Of a stretch of DNA of 33,957 nt, positions 16,540 to 26,861 are shown piece by piece. Under the pieces are notes generated by a model. It worked only from the letters and a program-made list of their open reading frames with translations. It had not been told where the DNA came from and did not search any database. Position numbers and translations under genes: made by a program. This DNA is from Caballeronia sp. BR00000012568055. GTDB taxonomy: Bacteria; Pseudomonadota; Gammaproteobacteria; Burkholderiales; Burkholderiaceae. The stretch is from contig NZ_JAQFVG010000310.1 in NCBI RefSeq assembly GCF_029439455.1, positions 1 through 33,957 of the forward strand. Reading direction: 5' to 3'. How positions within the stretch are numbered: position 1 is the first letter of the stretch; the number at the start of each line of letters is the position of its first letter.

Positions 16540-17073
16540 ATGCCGCTCGATTTGACCTTCCGCGCCGGTGAAGCCACCGTGTTCGCCGCACCCGGCCAGG
16601 CCACCGATGCCATGCCCGAAATCCTGATCGGCCGCGTGGATGGACCGGTCGGGCAGGCGTTCGCCAATATGATGGCGCAGTCCAAAGGCCATACCGCGAT
16701 GTTCGCGATCCGCGCCTGCAATCAGATGGTTCGGCCCGCGACCATCATGGTGCCGAAGGTCACGTTGCGCGATATGGCGAATATCGAACTATTCGGCGGC
16801 GTGGTGCAGGCCGCCCCCGCCGACGCCGTGGTCGATTGTCTGATCGAAGGCATCTTGCCGAAGGATCAGGCGAACGACTTGTGCATCATCAGTCTGGTAT
16901 GGATCGATCCGCGCTGTGCCACGGACGCGAATCTCGACAAGAAGGATATGTATCGCACCAACTACGAAGCGACCAAACTCGCCATTCAGCGCGCAATGAA
17001 TAACGAGCCGAGCGTGGATGAACTGATCGCGAATCGGCACACGATCAAACATGATATGGACGATTGGAGTTAG
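16540..17073 (+). CDS. formaldehyde-activating enzyme (Fae) homologue lacking the catalytic histidine
   Basis: A 177-residue Fae-family protein closer to classical Fae in its body: LIGRVDGPVGQAFAN, RPATIMVPKVT, GILPKDQANDLCIISLVWIDP and NYEATKLAIQRAM. K73, T75 and Q90 are kept at the expected spacing (17 residues from K to Q). The His-Ile-Asp of the active site reads Met25-Pro26-Glu27, so the catalytic His is absent. It therefore probably does not catalyse formaldehyde condensation in the known way and may bind another aldehyde, a pterin or a regulatory partner. It is a single gene behind a sigma-54 promoter, with GAGGAG 6 nt before the ATG. Confidence 0.9.
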   Translation: MPLDLTFRAGEATVFAAPGQATDAMPEILIGRVDGPVGQAFANMMAQSKGHTAMFAIRACNQMVRPATIMVPKVTLRDMANIELFGGVVQAAPADAVVDCLIEGILPKDQANDLCIISLVWIDPRCATDANLDKKDMYRTNYEATKLAIQRAMNNEPSVDELIANRHTIKHDMDDWS

Positions 17074-19694
<2,621 letters not shown>

Positions 19695-19715
19695 ATCGGG
19701 CTAAGTCGATGGACG

Positions 19716-19747
19716 ATGCGGCTCCTTTCGGGGAGCCGCATTTTTTT
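19716..19747 (+). terminator. intrinsic terminator of katG
   Basis: ATGCGGCTCC at 19716-19725 pairs with GGAGCCGCAT at 19732-19741 around a 6-nt loop, followed at once by a run of seven T. It lies 21 bp behind the katG stop. Confidence 0.92.
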
Positions 19748-19794
19748 GTGCTTCTGAATCTGATTAGCAACTAACGGTCTGATTTTTGTGAGTA

Positions 19795-19824
19795 CTTTGG
19801 GACACCGCGAGCGGTGTCCCAAAG
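19795..19824 (-). terminator. 14-bp perfect inverted repeat, probable terminator of the tannase operon
   Basis: CTTTGGGACACCGC at 19795-19808 and GCGGTGTCCCAAAG at 19811-19824 are exact inverse copies with only GA between. It ends 2 bp before the last base of the tannase-family gene, which points towards it on the minus strand. There is no clean T-run behind it (TACTCACAAAAAT), so it may also be a roadblock or a repeat-derived palindrome. Confidence 0.55.
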
Positions 19825-19826
19825 GC

Positions 19827-21485
19827 TTAGTTGTTCACGCAGGCGAAGCTAGACGACGTATTGATATCGCCGCTGACGAAACGCGGCCACGCAGGATATC
19901 GACACAGCGGACGCGTGCGCCCAAGCGTCGCCGTGTTGAGATCGCTCATCGAGAGCGTTTCGGGCGCGGTGCCGCTTTCGACCCACTTATCCAGCGCCGT
20001 CAGCGAATCGATCGCCGGATGAAACGGTCCGGTGCCATGACCGACGCCCGGCATCAGATAGAAGCGCACGAAGCCATCGACGGAGCTTTGTCCGAACTTC
20101 GTGACCAGACCGCTGTAGTAATCGGTGCTCGAATCCGTACTGACGATTTCATCGGCGAGACCGTGCGTCATGATGATCTTGCCGCCTTTGGCCTGGAACG
20201 CGCTGATATCGGTGTTGGTGGCATCGCTCAGGGCGGAGACGGTTTGCACGCGCGATTGATATGCGCCGGGATTGAGCGGATCGAAGGTCAGCGAGTTGAT
20301 CGTGGGCATGCGCGTGAGGAAGTACTTCACCCATTGATCGCCCGTGACCCATTGATTCGCATCGTGCTTGCCCGCCGGATTCGACGGCGTTTTCGATGTG
20401 CCGAAATCGCGCGTCGTATAAGGCCCGGCGAACACGGAACCGGCGAGGATGTTGTAGCCCGCGTATCGCGTGACGCCGTTGGCGAGCGGATACGGCAGCG
20501 TGAGCGGCGCGGCGATGGTGTTGACCGTCGCGATCTGCGCATCCGATAAACACGTATCGCCGGTATCGGTGCCCCCTGAGCATCGCACGGAAGCGAGGAT
20601 TTGCGGCGACAGCGCCTTGCACGCCGCCACGTTCGATACGATACCGTCCGTCGCGCCATCGAGCGCATCGCAGGCGTTCATCACGGCGTTTTGCAGCAGC
20701 ACGGTCTTGGCGACATCGAGCCAGCCCGCGCCGCCGTTGAGATACAACGCGCGTCCCAACACCACGTTCGACAAACGCAATCCCGTGTAATTGAGCGCCG
20801 GCCGATTCACGACGATGCCATCGTAATCCGCAGGCCAGCGCTGGATTTCGGTGAGGCCATCGCGCCCGCCCGTCGAACTGCCGAAGAAGTACGTTTTCGA
20901 TGGTGTCGCCGCGTAGCGCTTCTGGATCAGCATCATCGCTACATCATGCGTTTTCTTGAGGCTCAGGCCGCCGTAATTGGCGAGCGCTTCATCGTTCGCG
21001 GCGAAGGAGCCATCGGTGATGCTCGAACTCTGATGTCCCGAGTCATCGCCGAAGGTGACGTAGCCTTGTGCGAGCGGCGTCGGCGTGCCGGTCGGCGCCA
21101 TATCGAGCGGATCGACGCCGGTAATCAGCGTGCCATCGAAACCGCCGCCGCCGTAGTGCAGCGCCTTGCGGTTCCAATTGGTCGGCAAGTTCACCTGAAA
21201 GTTGATGATAGGCGCGGTGGCATCGACCGGTGCGATGCTGCCGTTCACCTGGCAATATTCGCCGCTGGTTTCCACCAGCGCCGTGCTCTTGATGGTCGCG
21301 CCATTCGAAGGCGCGCCAATCGACGATGCGGATATCGCTAGCCCATTCAACGCCGAGCATTGCTGCGCGACGGTTGGTGCGGGCGCGGGCGGGTTGTCGT
21401 TGTCGTCATGGCCGCCGCCGCATGCGCTGAGCGTGGATATCACCGTGAAAAGGGCGAGCGTGTGCCCCAACGTTTTGCTGGTCAT
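19827..21485 (-). CDS. tannase/feruloyl esterase family lipoprotein
   Basis: A 552-residue alpha/beta hydrolase of the tannase family, which cleaves galloyl or feruloyl esters. The signal peptide ends in a lipobox (LSAC, C22) and is followed by a Pro/Asp-rich linker, so the enzyme is anchored outside the inner membrane. S204 lies in GSSTGG, Asp in GLADEIVS and His in PGVGHGTGPFH, giving the triad. A Cys- and Asp-rich CDALDGATDGIVSN loop matches the family's calcium site. It is the last gene of an operon with an MFS transporter and a second hydrolase, 30 bp upstream. The true ester substrate is not readable. Confidence 0.9.
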   Translation of the reverse strand: MTSKTLGHTLALFTVISTLSACGGGHDDNDNPPAPAPTVAQQCSALNGLAISASSIGAPSNGATIKSTALVETSGEYCQVNGSIAPVDATAPIINFQVNLPTNWNRKALHYGGGGFDGTLITGVDPLDMAPTGTPTPLAQGYVTFGDDSGHQSSSITDGSFAANDEALANYGGLSLKKTHDVAMMLIQKRYAATPSKTYFFGSSTGGRDGLTEIQRWPADYDGIVVNRPALNYTGLRLSNVVLGRALYLNGGAGWLDVAKTVLLQNAVMNACDALDGATDGIVSNVAACKALSPQILASVRCSGGTDTGDTCLSDAQIATVNTIAAPLTLPYPLANGVTRYAGYNILAGSVFAGPYTTRDFGTSKTPSNPAGKHDANQWVTGDQWVKYFLTRMPTINSLTFDPLNPGAYQSRVQTVSALSDATNTDISAFQAKGGKIIMTHGLADEIVSTDSSTDYYSGLVTKFGQSSVDGFVRFYLMPGVGHGTGPFHPAIDSLTALDKWVESGTAPETLSMSDLNTATLGRTRPLCRYPAWPRFVSGDINTSSSFACVNN

Positions 21486-21515
21486 TGCTTGTCTCCGTTG
21501 TGTATGTACTGCGAA

Positions 21516-22457
21516 TTATTCGCTCGCGCCGCCTGTATGAGCAGCGGCTGTTTCGATAAACCGCGCTTCATCGCCGAACAGCGCGCGCACGCCTTCGGCC
21601 GATACGAACATCGCTTCGCCGTCGTGGTCTGCGTTGGGCACTTCTTCCCATCGATGTCGCAAATCCGGATGTCTGCCCAGCAAATACGCGCGATACGCCC
21701 GCCCGCGCGCCAGCCGATGCGGTCCCTGACTCATCGCCGCGCACGAGCGATCGAGCGCCGGGTGCGCCGGATCGCAGTCGCGTTCCCCAAGTAAATACGT
21801 CACGTCGGTTGCGATGTAGCGCGCTTCGTATTCGCCTCGCTTTGCGTAGCGTGGAAGCTTGCGCAGACCGTATTTCCAGTCATCGAAGTCGTCGCATTGA
21901 ATGGCGTAGGGACGCGTCGCATCGAAATAAACATAGGACGATGGATTCGCGATCACGTAACGCACGTTTTCATCAGGATGCCCAACGATTGCGTACCGAT
22001 GCGCCACCTGCGCGCCGCCCGAATGCCCCGCGATCACGATTTCACGCAGCATCGTATAACGCGCCGCGCAATCGGCGATAAGCGCATCGAGCACATCGAA
22101 GGCACTGAGCGCGTGCGGGCCGCGCGCATCGAGTCCGCCCATCCACGCGGTCCATTCCCAATGCAGCATGTCAGACCCGAGCGCGTGATGTTCGATATCC
22201 GCCGTGGCTAAAAATTGCGGCGCGATCAAGACCGTCGAATCCGCATCGACCGATGAAGCCGCGAGTGCGCGTTCCGCCGTGCGCAAATAGGCGTCGGCAT
22301 CGCGCAAACGGCCGTGCAGCACGATTACGATGCGCGTTATGTTGCCCGAAGCACGGCCCACGAACAGCGGCACGTTTCCTTCACCGCGATCAGTCGATAC
22401 ATGCAGACGCGCATCGCCGATTGCGCTGACGGGATATTCGTTACGCGGGCGTATCAT
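21516..22457 (-). CDS. alpha/beta hydrolase
   Basis: A 313-residue soluble hydrolase with no signal peptide. An oxyanion-side IVIVLHGR at about 43-50, the nucleophile elbow GHSGGAQ (S146) and a late His (NADHDGEAMF) support a serine hydrolase. The middle is aromatic-rich (MLHWEWTAWMGG), and the sequence fits none of the named esterase families I know. Its ATG overlaps the stop of the MFS gene (TAATG), so translation is coupled. Together with the extracellular tannase-family enzyme it probably finishes breakdown of an imported ester, but this is inferred from context. Confidence 0.75.
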   Translation of the reverse strand: MIRPRNEYPVSAIGDARLHVSTDRGEGNVPLFVGRASGNITRIVIVLHGRLRDADAYLRTAERALAASSVDADSTVLIAPQFLATADIEHHALGSDMLHWEWTAWMGGLDARGPHALSAFDVLDALIADCAARYTMLREIVIAGHSGGAQVAHRYAIVGHPDENVRYVIANPSSYVYFDATRPYAIQCDDFDDWKYGLRKLPRYAKRGEYEARYIATDVTYLLGERDCDPAHPALDRSCAAMSQGPHRLARGRAYRAYLLGRHPDLRHRWEEVPNADHDGEAMFVSAEGVRALFGDEARFIETAAAHTGGASE

Positions 22458-23794
22458 TAAGCACTTTCCTTCGGATCACGAACCAATCGACGTCCCGATG
22501 CGCTCAATCCAACAAGCAACAACGACACGACGCCCGCAAAAATCAGATACGCCGCCGGCACCATGCGCGATCCGCTGACATCGATTAACGTGGACACGGT
22601 CAAAGGCGCAAGTCCGCCGAACAACGTGACCGCGATGTTGTACGACAGCGCGACGCCCATCGAACGCGTGGCGGTCGGAAAGAGTTGCGTCAACATGCCG
22701 GGATGCGCGCCGGACATCAGACTCAGCACGACGGTGGCGATCATCTGCGCGGCGAACACGCGCTCGGGCGTCGGTGCGGCGAGCACCCACGCGAACAGCG
22801 GCCACGCGGCGCAGATCCATAGAATGGTGATCGGAAAGAACAGCCGATACGCGCCGAACCTATCCGCCAGCTTCCCCGCCAGCGGATAGCCCACGATGCT
22901 GATCAGCCCCGAAATCGCCGTACCGAACAGCGCATTGCGCAGCGGCAAATGCAGTTGCCGCTCGACATACAGCGGCATATACGAATGCCACAAATAGTTC
23001 GTCGCCGTCCCGACGATGATGACGCCCATCGCGCACAATGCGGCATCGCCCCGTTCGCGGAAAAACGCCCGCAAGGATTGACGCGGCGCGTGACCGAGCC
23101 GCTCGCGCATCTGCACGAATTCGGGCGATTCGGAGACCTTGTGGCGAATATAGAAGCCGACCGGGCCGACCAACGCGCCGAGCAGAAACGGCACGCGCCA
23201 TCCCCAGGAATTAAGCGCTTCGCCGGACAGATTCGTCGTCAGCAGATAACCGCATGAGGACGACAACAACAGCGCCACCGCCTGCGATGTCATCTGAAAA
23301 CTGCCGAAGAACATCTTGCGTCCGGGCGGCGCGTATTCGGTGAGCATCGCGGCGGCAGTGGCGAATTCGCCGCCAACCGACAGCCCTTGCAGCACGCGCG
23401 CCAGCAAAACCAGTAAGGGCGCAGCCATGCCGATGCTCGCATAACCCGGCGTCAGTCCCATCAACAGCGTGCTCGCGGCCATCAGCAGAATCAGCAGCGA
23501 GAGCGTCTTGCGCCGTCCATGCCGATCCGCCCACGCGCCGATCGCGATTCCGCCCAGCGGCCGGACGACGAAGCCGATCGCAAAGGTGGCGAGCGTCAGC
23601 GTCAGCGACCAGAAGCTGTCGCCGACCGGAAAAAACACATGCGCGATGGTCTTGGCGAAGTAGCCGTAGATCAGAAAATCGAACCACTCCAGCCCGTTGC
23701 CGATCACCGACGCCAGCACCGCGCGGCGCACTTGCGCGTTCGTCAACGGTCTTGGCGGCGCGAGCGAAGCGCCGGAATTCAACACAGATTGCAT
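22457..23794 (-). CDS. MFS transporter, metabolite:H+ symporter (MHS) family
   Basis: A 445-residue, 12-helix transporter. The family start SVIGNGLEWFDFLIYGYFAKTIA, motif A (GAWADRHGRRK) and RVLQGLSVGGEFATA are typical of MHS permeases for organic or aromatic acids, which use the proton gradient. The ATG at 23794 follows AGGGAGA closely; the frame upstream to 23848 has no ribosome site. It is the first gene of the MFS-hydrolase-tannase operon, divergent from a LysR gene, and is likely to import the acid released by the esterases. Confidence 0.88.
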   Translation of the reverse strand: MQSVLNSGASLAPPRPLTNAQVRRAVLASVIGNGLEWFDFLIYGYFAKTIAHVFFPVGDSFWSLTLTLATFAIGFVVRPLGGIAIGAWADRHGRRKTLSLLILLMAASTLLMGLTPGYASIGMAAPLLVLLARVLQGLSVGGEFATAAAMLTEYAPPGRKMFFGSFQMTSQAVALLLSSSCGYLLTTNLSGEALNSWGWRVPFLLGALVGPVGFYIRHKVSESPEFVQMRERLGHAPRQSLRAFFRERGDAALCAMGVIIVGTATNYLWHSYMPLYVERQLHLPLRNALFGTAISGLISIVGYPLAGKLADRFGAYRLFFPITILWICAAWPLFAWVLAAPTPERVFAAQMIATVVLSLMSGAHPGMLTQLFPTATRSMGVALSYNIAVTLFGGLAPLTVSTLIDVSGSRMVPAAYLIFAGVVSLLLVGLSASGRRLVRDPKESA

Positions 23795-23848
23795 ACGTCT
23801 CCCTTCTGTTTTCATTGTGTATTTCGAGCTTAGAAAGGTCGTCGCCAA

Positions 23849-23861
23849 ATGTAAAATACAT
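23849..23861. promoter_or_regulatory. palindrome ATGTA-AAA-TACAT in the LysR/MFS divergent region
   Basis: A perfect 5-bp dyad with a 3-bp centre, about midway between the divergent MFS and LysR starts. The site is AT-rich and a candidate operator for the LysR regulator. No classical T-N11-A box is more convincing nearby. Confidence 0.35.
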
Positions 23862-23885
23862 ATCGGATGATGCTGCCATACTCAA

Positions 23886-23909
23886 CGGATATACCAAGCG
23901 GATATACCA
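23886..23909. repeat. tandem 11-bp direct repeat before the LysR start codon
   Basis: CGGATATACCA occurs at 23886-23896 and 23899-23909, a period of 13 bp, ending 2 bp before the ATG at 23912. It occupies the place where the ribosome site should be. Confidence 0.5.
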
Positions 23910-23911
23910 CC

Positions 23912-24799
23912 ATGGAATTGCGCCATTTGCGGTACTTCCTCGCTGTTGCCGAAGAGAAGCAATTCACGCGCGCGGCGGCGCGTTTACATATGCAGCAGCC
24001 GCCGCTTTCGCAGCAGATTCAGGAACTGGAGCAAGAGTTGGGCTTCGCGCTGTTTCTGCGACAGCCGCGCGGCGTGGAACTCACCGCGCCTGGCGAGGCG
24101 CTCGCGGAGCACGCGCGGTTGGCTTTGAAAACGCTGGAACAGGGCGTCACGCATGCGCGGCGCGTGGCGCAGGGGCAGGTCGGACGCGTGCGGATCGCGC
24201 TGACGAGTTCGGCGGCGTTTCATCCGCTTGCGCCCGCGGCCATCCGCAAGTTCCGCGAGACTTATCCGGATATTTCCGTCGAATTGAATGAGATCAACGC
24301 GGCCGAGATCATCGAAATGATGATGGACGGGCGCATCGACGTGGCGATTTTGCGCAAGCCGATCGAAACGCCCGCCGAGTTGCGCTTCGATTTGCTCGCG
24401 CAGGAGCGCATGTTGTTGGTGCTGCCGCTCGGACACGCGCTGATCGCACGGCGCGCGGTTTCCGTCGATGAACTCGCGGACGAATCGTTCATCTTCGTGC
24501 GGCGGCCCGGCGCGCCGGGCATGTACGCCGATTTCATCCGCGCGTGCGAGGCGCGCGGCTTTACACCGCGCGTCGTCGATGAAGTGCCGCGTATGGTCAC
24601 GGCCATCAATCTGGTTGCGGCGGGCGGCGGCGTGACGCTGGTGCCCGCGTCGATGCAGCGGTATCGGCAGGAAAGCGTGCGCTACTGCCGCGTCGCCGGC
24701 GATGAAGCGTTTCGCGCGCCGCTGCATCTGGTGACGCGGCCGGGTGCGCAGACCCCGGCGGCGGCGCGGTTTCGGGAGATGGTGGCGGGCTTCGAGTAA
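23912..24799 (+). CDS. LysR-family transcriptional regulator, CatR/BenM-like
   Basis: A 295-residue regulator opening with MELRHLRYFLAVAEEKQF, the start typical of CatR/BenM/CbbR-type LysR proteins, with HTH RAAARLHMQQPPLSQQIQELE. That subgroup often responds to aromatic acids such as muconate. The ATG at 23912 gives this canonical N-terminus; the ATG at 23867 would add 15 unusual residues. It is divergent from the MFS/hydrolase/tannase operon and very probably controls it. No ribosome site precedes the ATG; a tandem repeat fills the spot. Confidence 0.9.
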   Translation: MELRHLRYFLAVAEEKQFTRAAARLHMQQPPLSQQIQELEQELGFALFLRQPRGVELTAPGEALAEHARLALKTLEQGVTHARRVAQGQVGRVRIALTSSAAFHPLAPAAIRKFRETYPDISVELNEINAAEIIEMMMDGRIDVAILRKPIETPAELRFDLLAQERMLLVLPLGHALIARRAVSVDELADESFIFVRRPGAPGMYADFIRACEARGFTPRVVDEVPRMVTAINLVAAGGGVTLVPASMQRYRQESVRYCRVAGDEAFRAPLHLVTRPGAQTPAAARFREMVAGFE

Positions 24800-24805
24800 G
24801 ACGAA

Positions 24806-25300
24806 TCACGCCGTTGCCGTCACCGAGCCGCCCGCCGACGCATACGCGGTCTGAAGCGTCGTCAGCGGATTGATGTGCTGCGCATAGTGATTGCCCGGCA
24901 AACTCGCCCAGATGTTGCTGCACAGGAAAATGGCGTGATCCAGATCGCCGCTGTCGATCGAGGTGAGCGCGCTGCGTTCCTTGATCTGCTGCAACGCGAT
25001 CTTGTCCTGACTGAGCGGCGAAAAGTCCGTCAATCCGAGGAATTTCTCGTAGTACGCGTAGTAGCGGAACAGCAGTTGATATCGCCCGGCGGCGGTGGAA
25101 TCGAGCGCGGGATTGAAGACGTCGGGATGCGTGGCGTAGCTGGTGAACAGCAGCGGTTTGGCGGGCGTCGAGCCGACCAGCACGTTGTATCCATTGTCGG
25201 ATTCCGCCAGCAATTGCGGCCCGATTTCCGAATACGCGATCATGTCGAGAAACGCGCAGCGGTTTGCGCCGCCCGCTGCGGCAGCGGTGATGCATGGCAT
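24806..25300 (-). CDS. lambda R-type endolysin/lytic transglycosylase homologue
   Basis: A 164-residue peptidoglycan-cleaving protein nearly the length of phage lambda endolysin R. It shares that protein's landmarks: CAFLDMIAYSE with catalytic E25, NGYNVLVG, STAAGRYQLLFRYYAYY, LGLTDFSPLSQDKIALQQIKER, and CSNIWASLPGNHYAQ. It has no signal peptide, so export would need help, as with a holin. It is the second gene of a pair, 33 bp behind an unrecognised membrane protein. No other phage gene (tail, capsid, spanin) is near, so this is not a normal prophage lysis cassette. The family is firm; the role is open. Confidence 0.9.
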   Translation of the reverse strand: MPCITAAAAGGANRCAFLDMIAYSEIGPQLLAESDNGYNVLVGSTPAKPLLFTSYATHPDVFNPALDSTAAGRYQLLFRYYAYYEKFLGLTDFSPLSQDKIALQQIKERSALTSIDSGDLDHAIFLCSNIWASLPGNHYAQHINPLTTLQTAYASAGGSVTATA

Positions 25301-25333
25301 GGGATGCTCCTCAGGTCATACGCGGATCGATGC

Positions 25334-26704
25334 TTACCGAGTGTTGCCGGCGCCTCCGCTCAGGTTGAAAAGCCGGGTGCTCAGGTTGTCGAGAAAATTG
25401 AAGAACACGTCGGCGGCGTAACCGGCGATAAATGCAATCGCGGATGCCGATAAAGTCAGTACCCCGAATCCCGATGTCACCTGTTGCGCACTTTGCGTCG
25501 GGCTATAAAACAAGCCAACCGCGATGCCCGCTATCGCGCCCAGCAGCAAGCGCACGCCCGCGAGGTTTTCATCGCGCGGGGCGAGCGTGTTCATCAGCGA
25601 CTTGTTGCCCGTATCGCGCAGAAACGAGGCAACGGTGCCGACGAAACCGAAGAACAGCGGCAGCACGTAAGTCGAATAAACCGAAGCGATCAGGCCGATG
25701 GACTGCACGTCTTCCTGACGGAAATCGTCGCCTGGCGCGGGCGTGGATACGGTCGCCGCTTTCTGCGTCGTGCGTGCCGGGCAGGCTTCACATCCATCGC
25801 ACGGTGGCGAGGGTTCTTGCTTCGGCCTGAGCTTCGCGGTCGGCAGGAAAAACGTGAGAAAGCGCGACTGACGGCCGTATTCGCCGGCATCGGCAATAGC
25901 TTTGTTGAAGCGCGCCTGATAGTACGACCAGTTGCCGCACAGACCTTGCGCGGTCACGCTGAGTTTATCGACCGTATTCCAGCAACACACGTGCGCGACG
26001 CTTCCCGTAACGTCCTTGCCGATACCACCCGCCCTGTCCGCAACGAGCTGCGTGGCGATGTTCTTTTCGATATCCATCGTGCTTTGCCGGTCTTCCTCGA
26101 AGCGCTTGATAATCACCGATCCATACACGGTCCAGCACAGCAGATACGTCGCCAGCACGAACACCAGCGAGCCGACGATGCTGATGACATTGCGCTTCCT
26201 TCGGAGTCGTCGCGCGCTGGCGGCAAGACCCGGAAACGCATCGCGCGCCACCGATGCTTTCGTCTGCCCTTGCTCTTGCTCCACAGGCTCGGATGAACCG
26301 ATGGGCGTGACCATCGGCAATTCTTCGGCTAAATATATGTAGGTGTACGCAATGGTCATCCCGCGCGCGGGCGCGGCGATGGAATTCAGCTTGTCTTTGA
26401 CATAGAGCAGAACGGTCGCGTTATACGCTTTGTCTTCGGTTTCGCCGCAATTACCGCCATTGGCGCCGTTGCTGCGTGGCGGATAACGCATCGTCGAAAT
26501 CAGACGATACAAGTCAAACGCGGTGGCTTTCTGATTCGGCAAGCCGTTTCTCGCGGGAATATCGACGTCGAGATTCCAGATATGCGCGTCGTGACGGCCC
26601 GAAATGAAATCGAGCAGCAGATAGACTTCGTTGAGTTCGCGCTTGAAAATCAGTTCATCGAACGAGCCGTCTTTTGTTGGAGCCGATGCAACGCTATCCG
26701 TCAT
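25334..26704 (-). CDS. unrecognised four-helix membrane protein paired with the endolysin
   Basis: A 456-residue protein I do not recognise. Residues 1-172 are soluble and likely cytoplasmic (SFDELIFKRELNEVYLLLDFISG near the start, and a Gln/Glu-rich stretch around 138-150, then a basic RRLRRKRN at 165-172). TM1 is at about 173-195. A long loop (196-335) follows with Cys240, Cys241, Cys256 and a C302-x2-C305-x2-C308 cluster, predicted outside. Three further helices lie at about 336-360, 383-401 and 413-435. The C-terminal block (YVLPLFFGFVGTVASFLRD... GVRLLLGAIAGIAVGLF... IAFIAGYAADVFFNFLD) looks like a compact membrane module. It precedes the endolysin gene on the same strand and could be its exporter, sensor or restraint. 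Confidence 0.75.
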   Translation of the reverse strand: MTDSVASAPTKDGSFDELIFKRELNEVYLLLDFISGRHDAHIWNLDVDIPARNGLPNQKATAFDLYRLISTMRYPPRSNGANGGNCGETEDKAYNATVLLYVKDKLNSIAAPARGMTIAYTYIYLAEELPMVTPIGSSEPVEQEQGQTKASVARDAFPGLAASARRLRRKRNVISIVGSLVFVLATYLLCWTVYGSVIIKRFEEDRQSTMDIEKNIATQLVADRAGGIGKDVTGSVAHVCCWNTVDKLSVTAQGLCGNWSYYQARFNKAIADAGEYGRQSRFLTFFLPTAKLRPKQEPSPPCDGCEACPARTTQKAATVSTPAPGDDFRQEDVQSIGLIASVYSTYVLPLFFGFVGTVASFLRDTGNKSLMNTLAPRDENLAGVRLLLGAIAGIAVGLFYSPTQSAQQVTSGFGVLTLSASAIAFIAGYAADVFFNFLDNLSTRLFNLSGGAGNTR

Positions 26705-26821
26705 TAGCGACCTCGCCGTGAGTTGCCGGACATTTTGGACAACGGCGGAGAATCGCTCGACGCGGTCGGTCCTGCGGATAATTTAGGTTACCGAATCCTT
26801 ATGCGTTCAAGTGCCTTCTGG

Positions 26822-26843
26822 ATTGTGTGGTCTAAGACACAAT
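26822..26843. promoter_or_regulatory. dyad ATTGTGT-N8-ACACAAT upstream of the membrane protein/endolysin pair
   Basis: A perfect 7-bp inverted repeat with an 8-bp centre, 118 bp before the membrane-protein ATG and 18 bp behind the LysR stop. There is no T-run, so an operator is more likely than a terminator. A weaker hairpin (GCGATG...CATCGC, 26850-26868) lies beside it, overlapping the LysR 3' end. Confidence 0.45.
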
Positions 26844-26861
26844 GATTGCGCGATGCACAGA

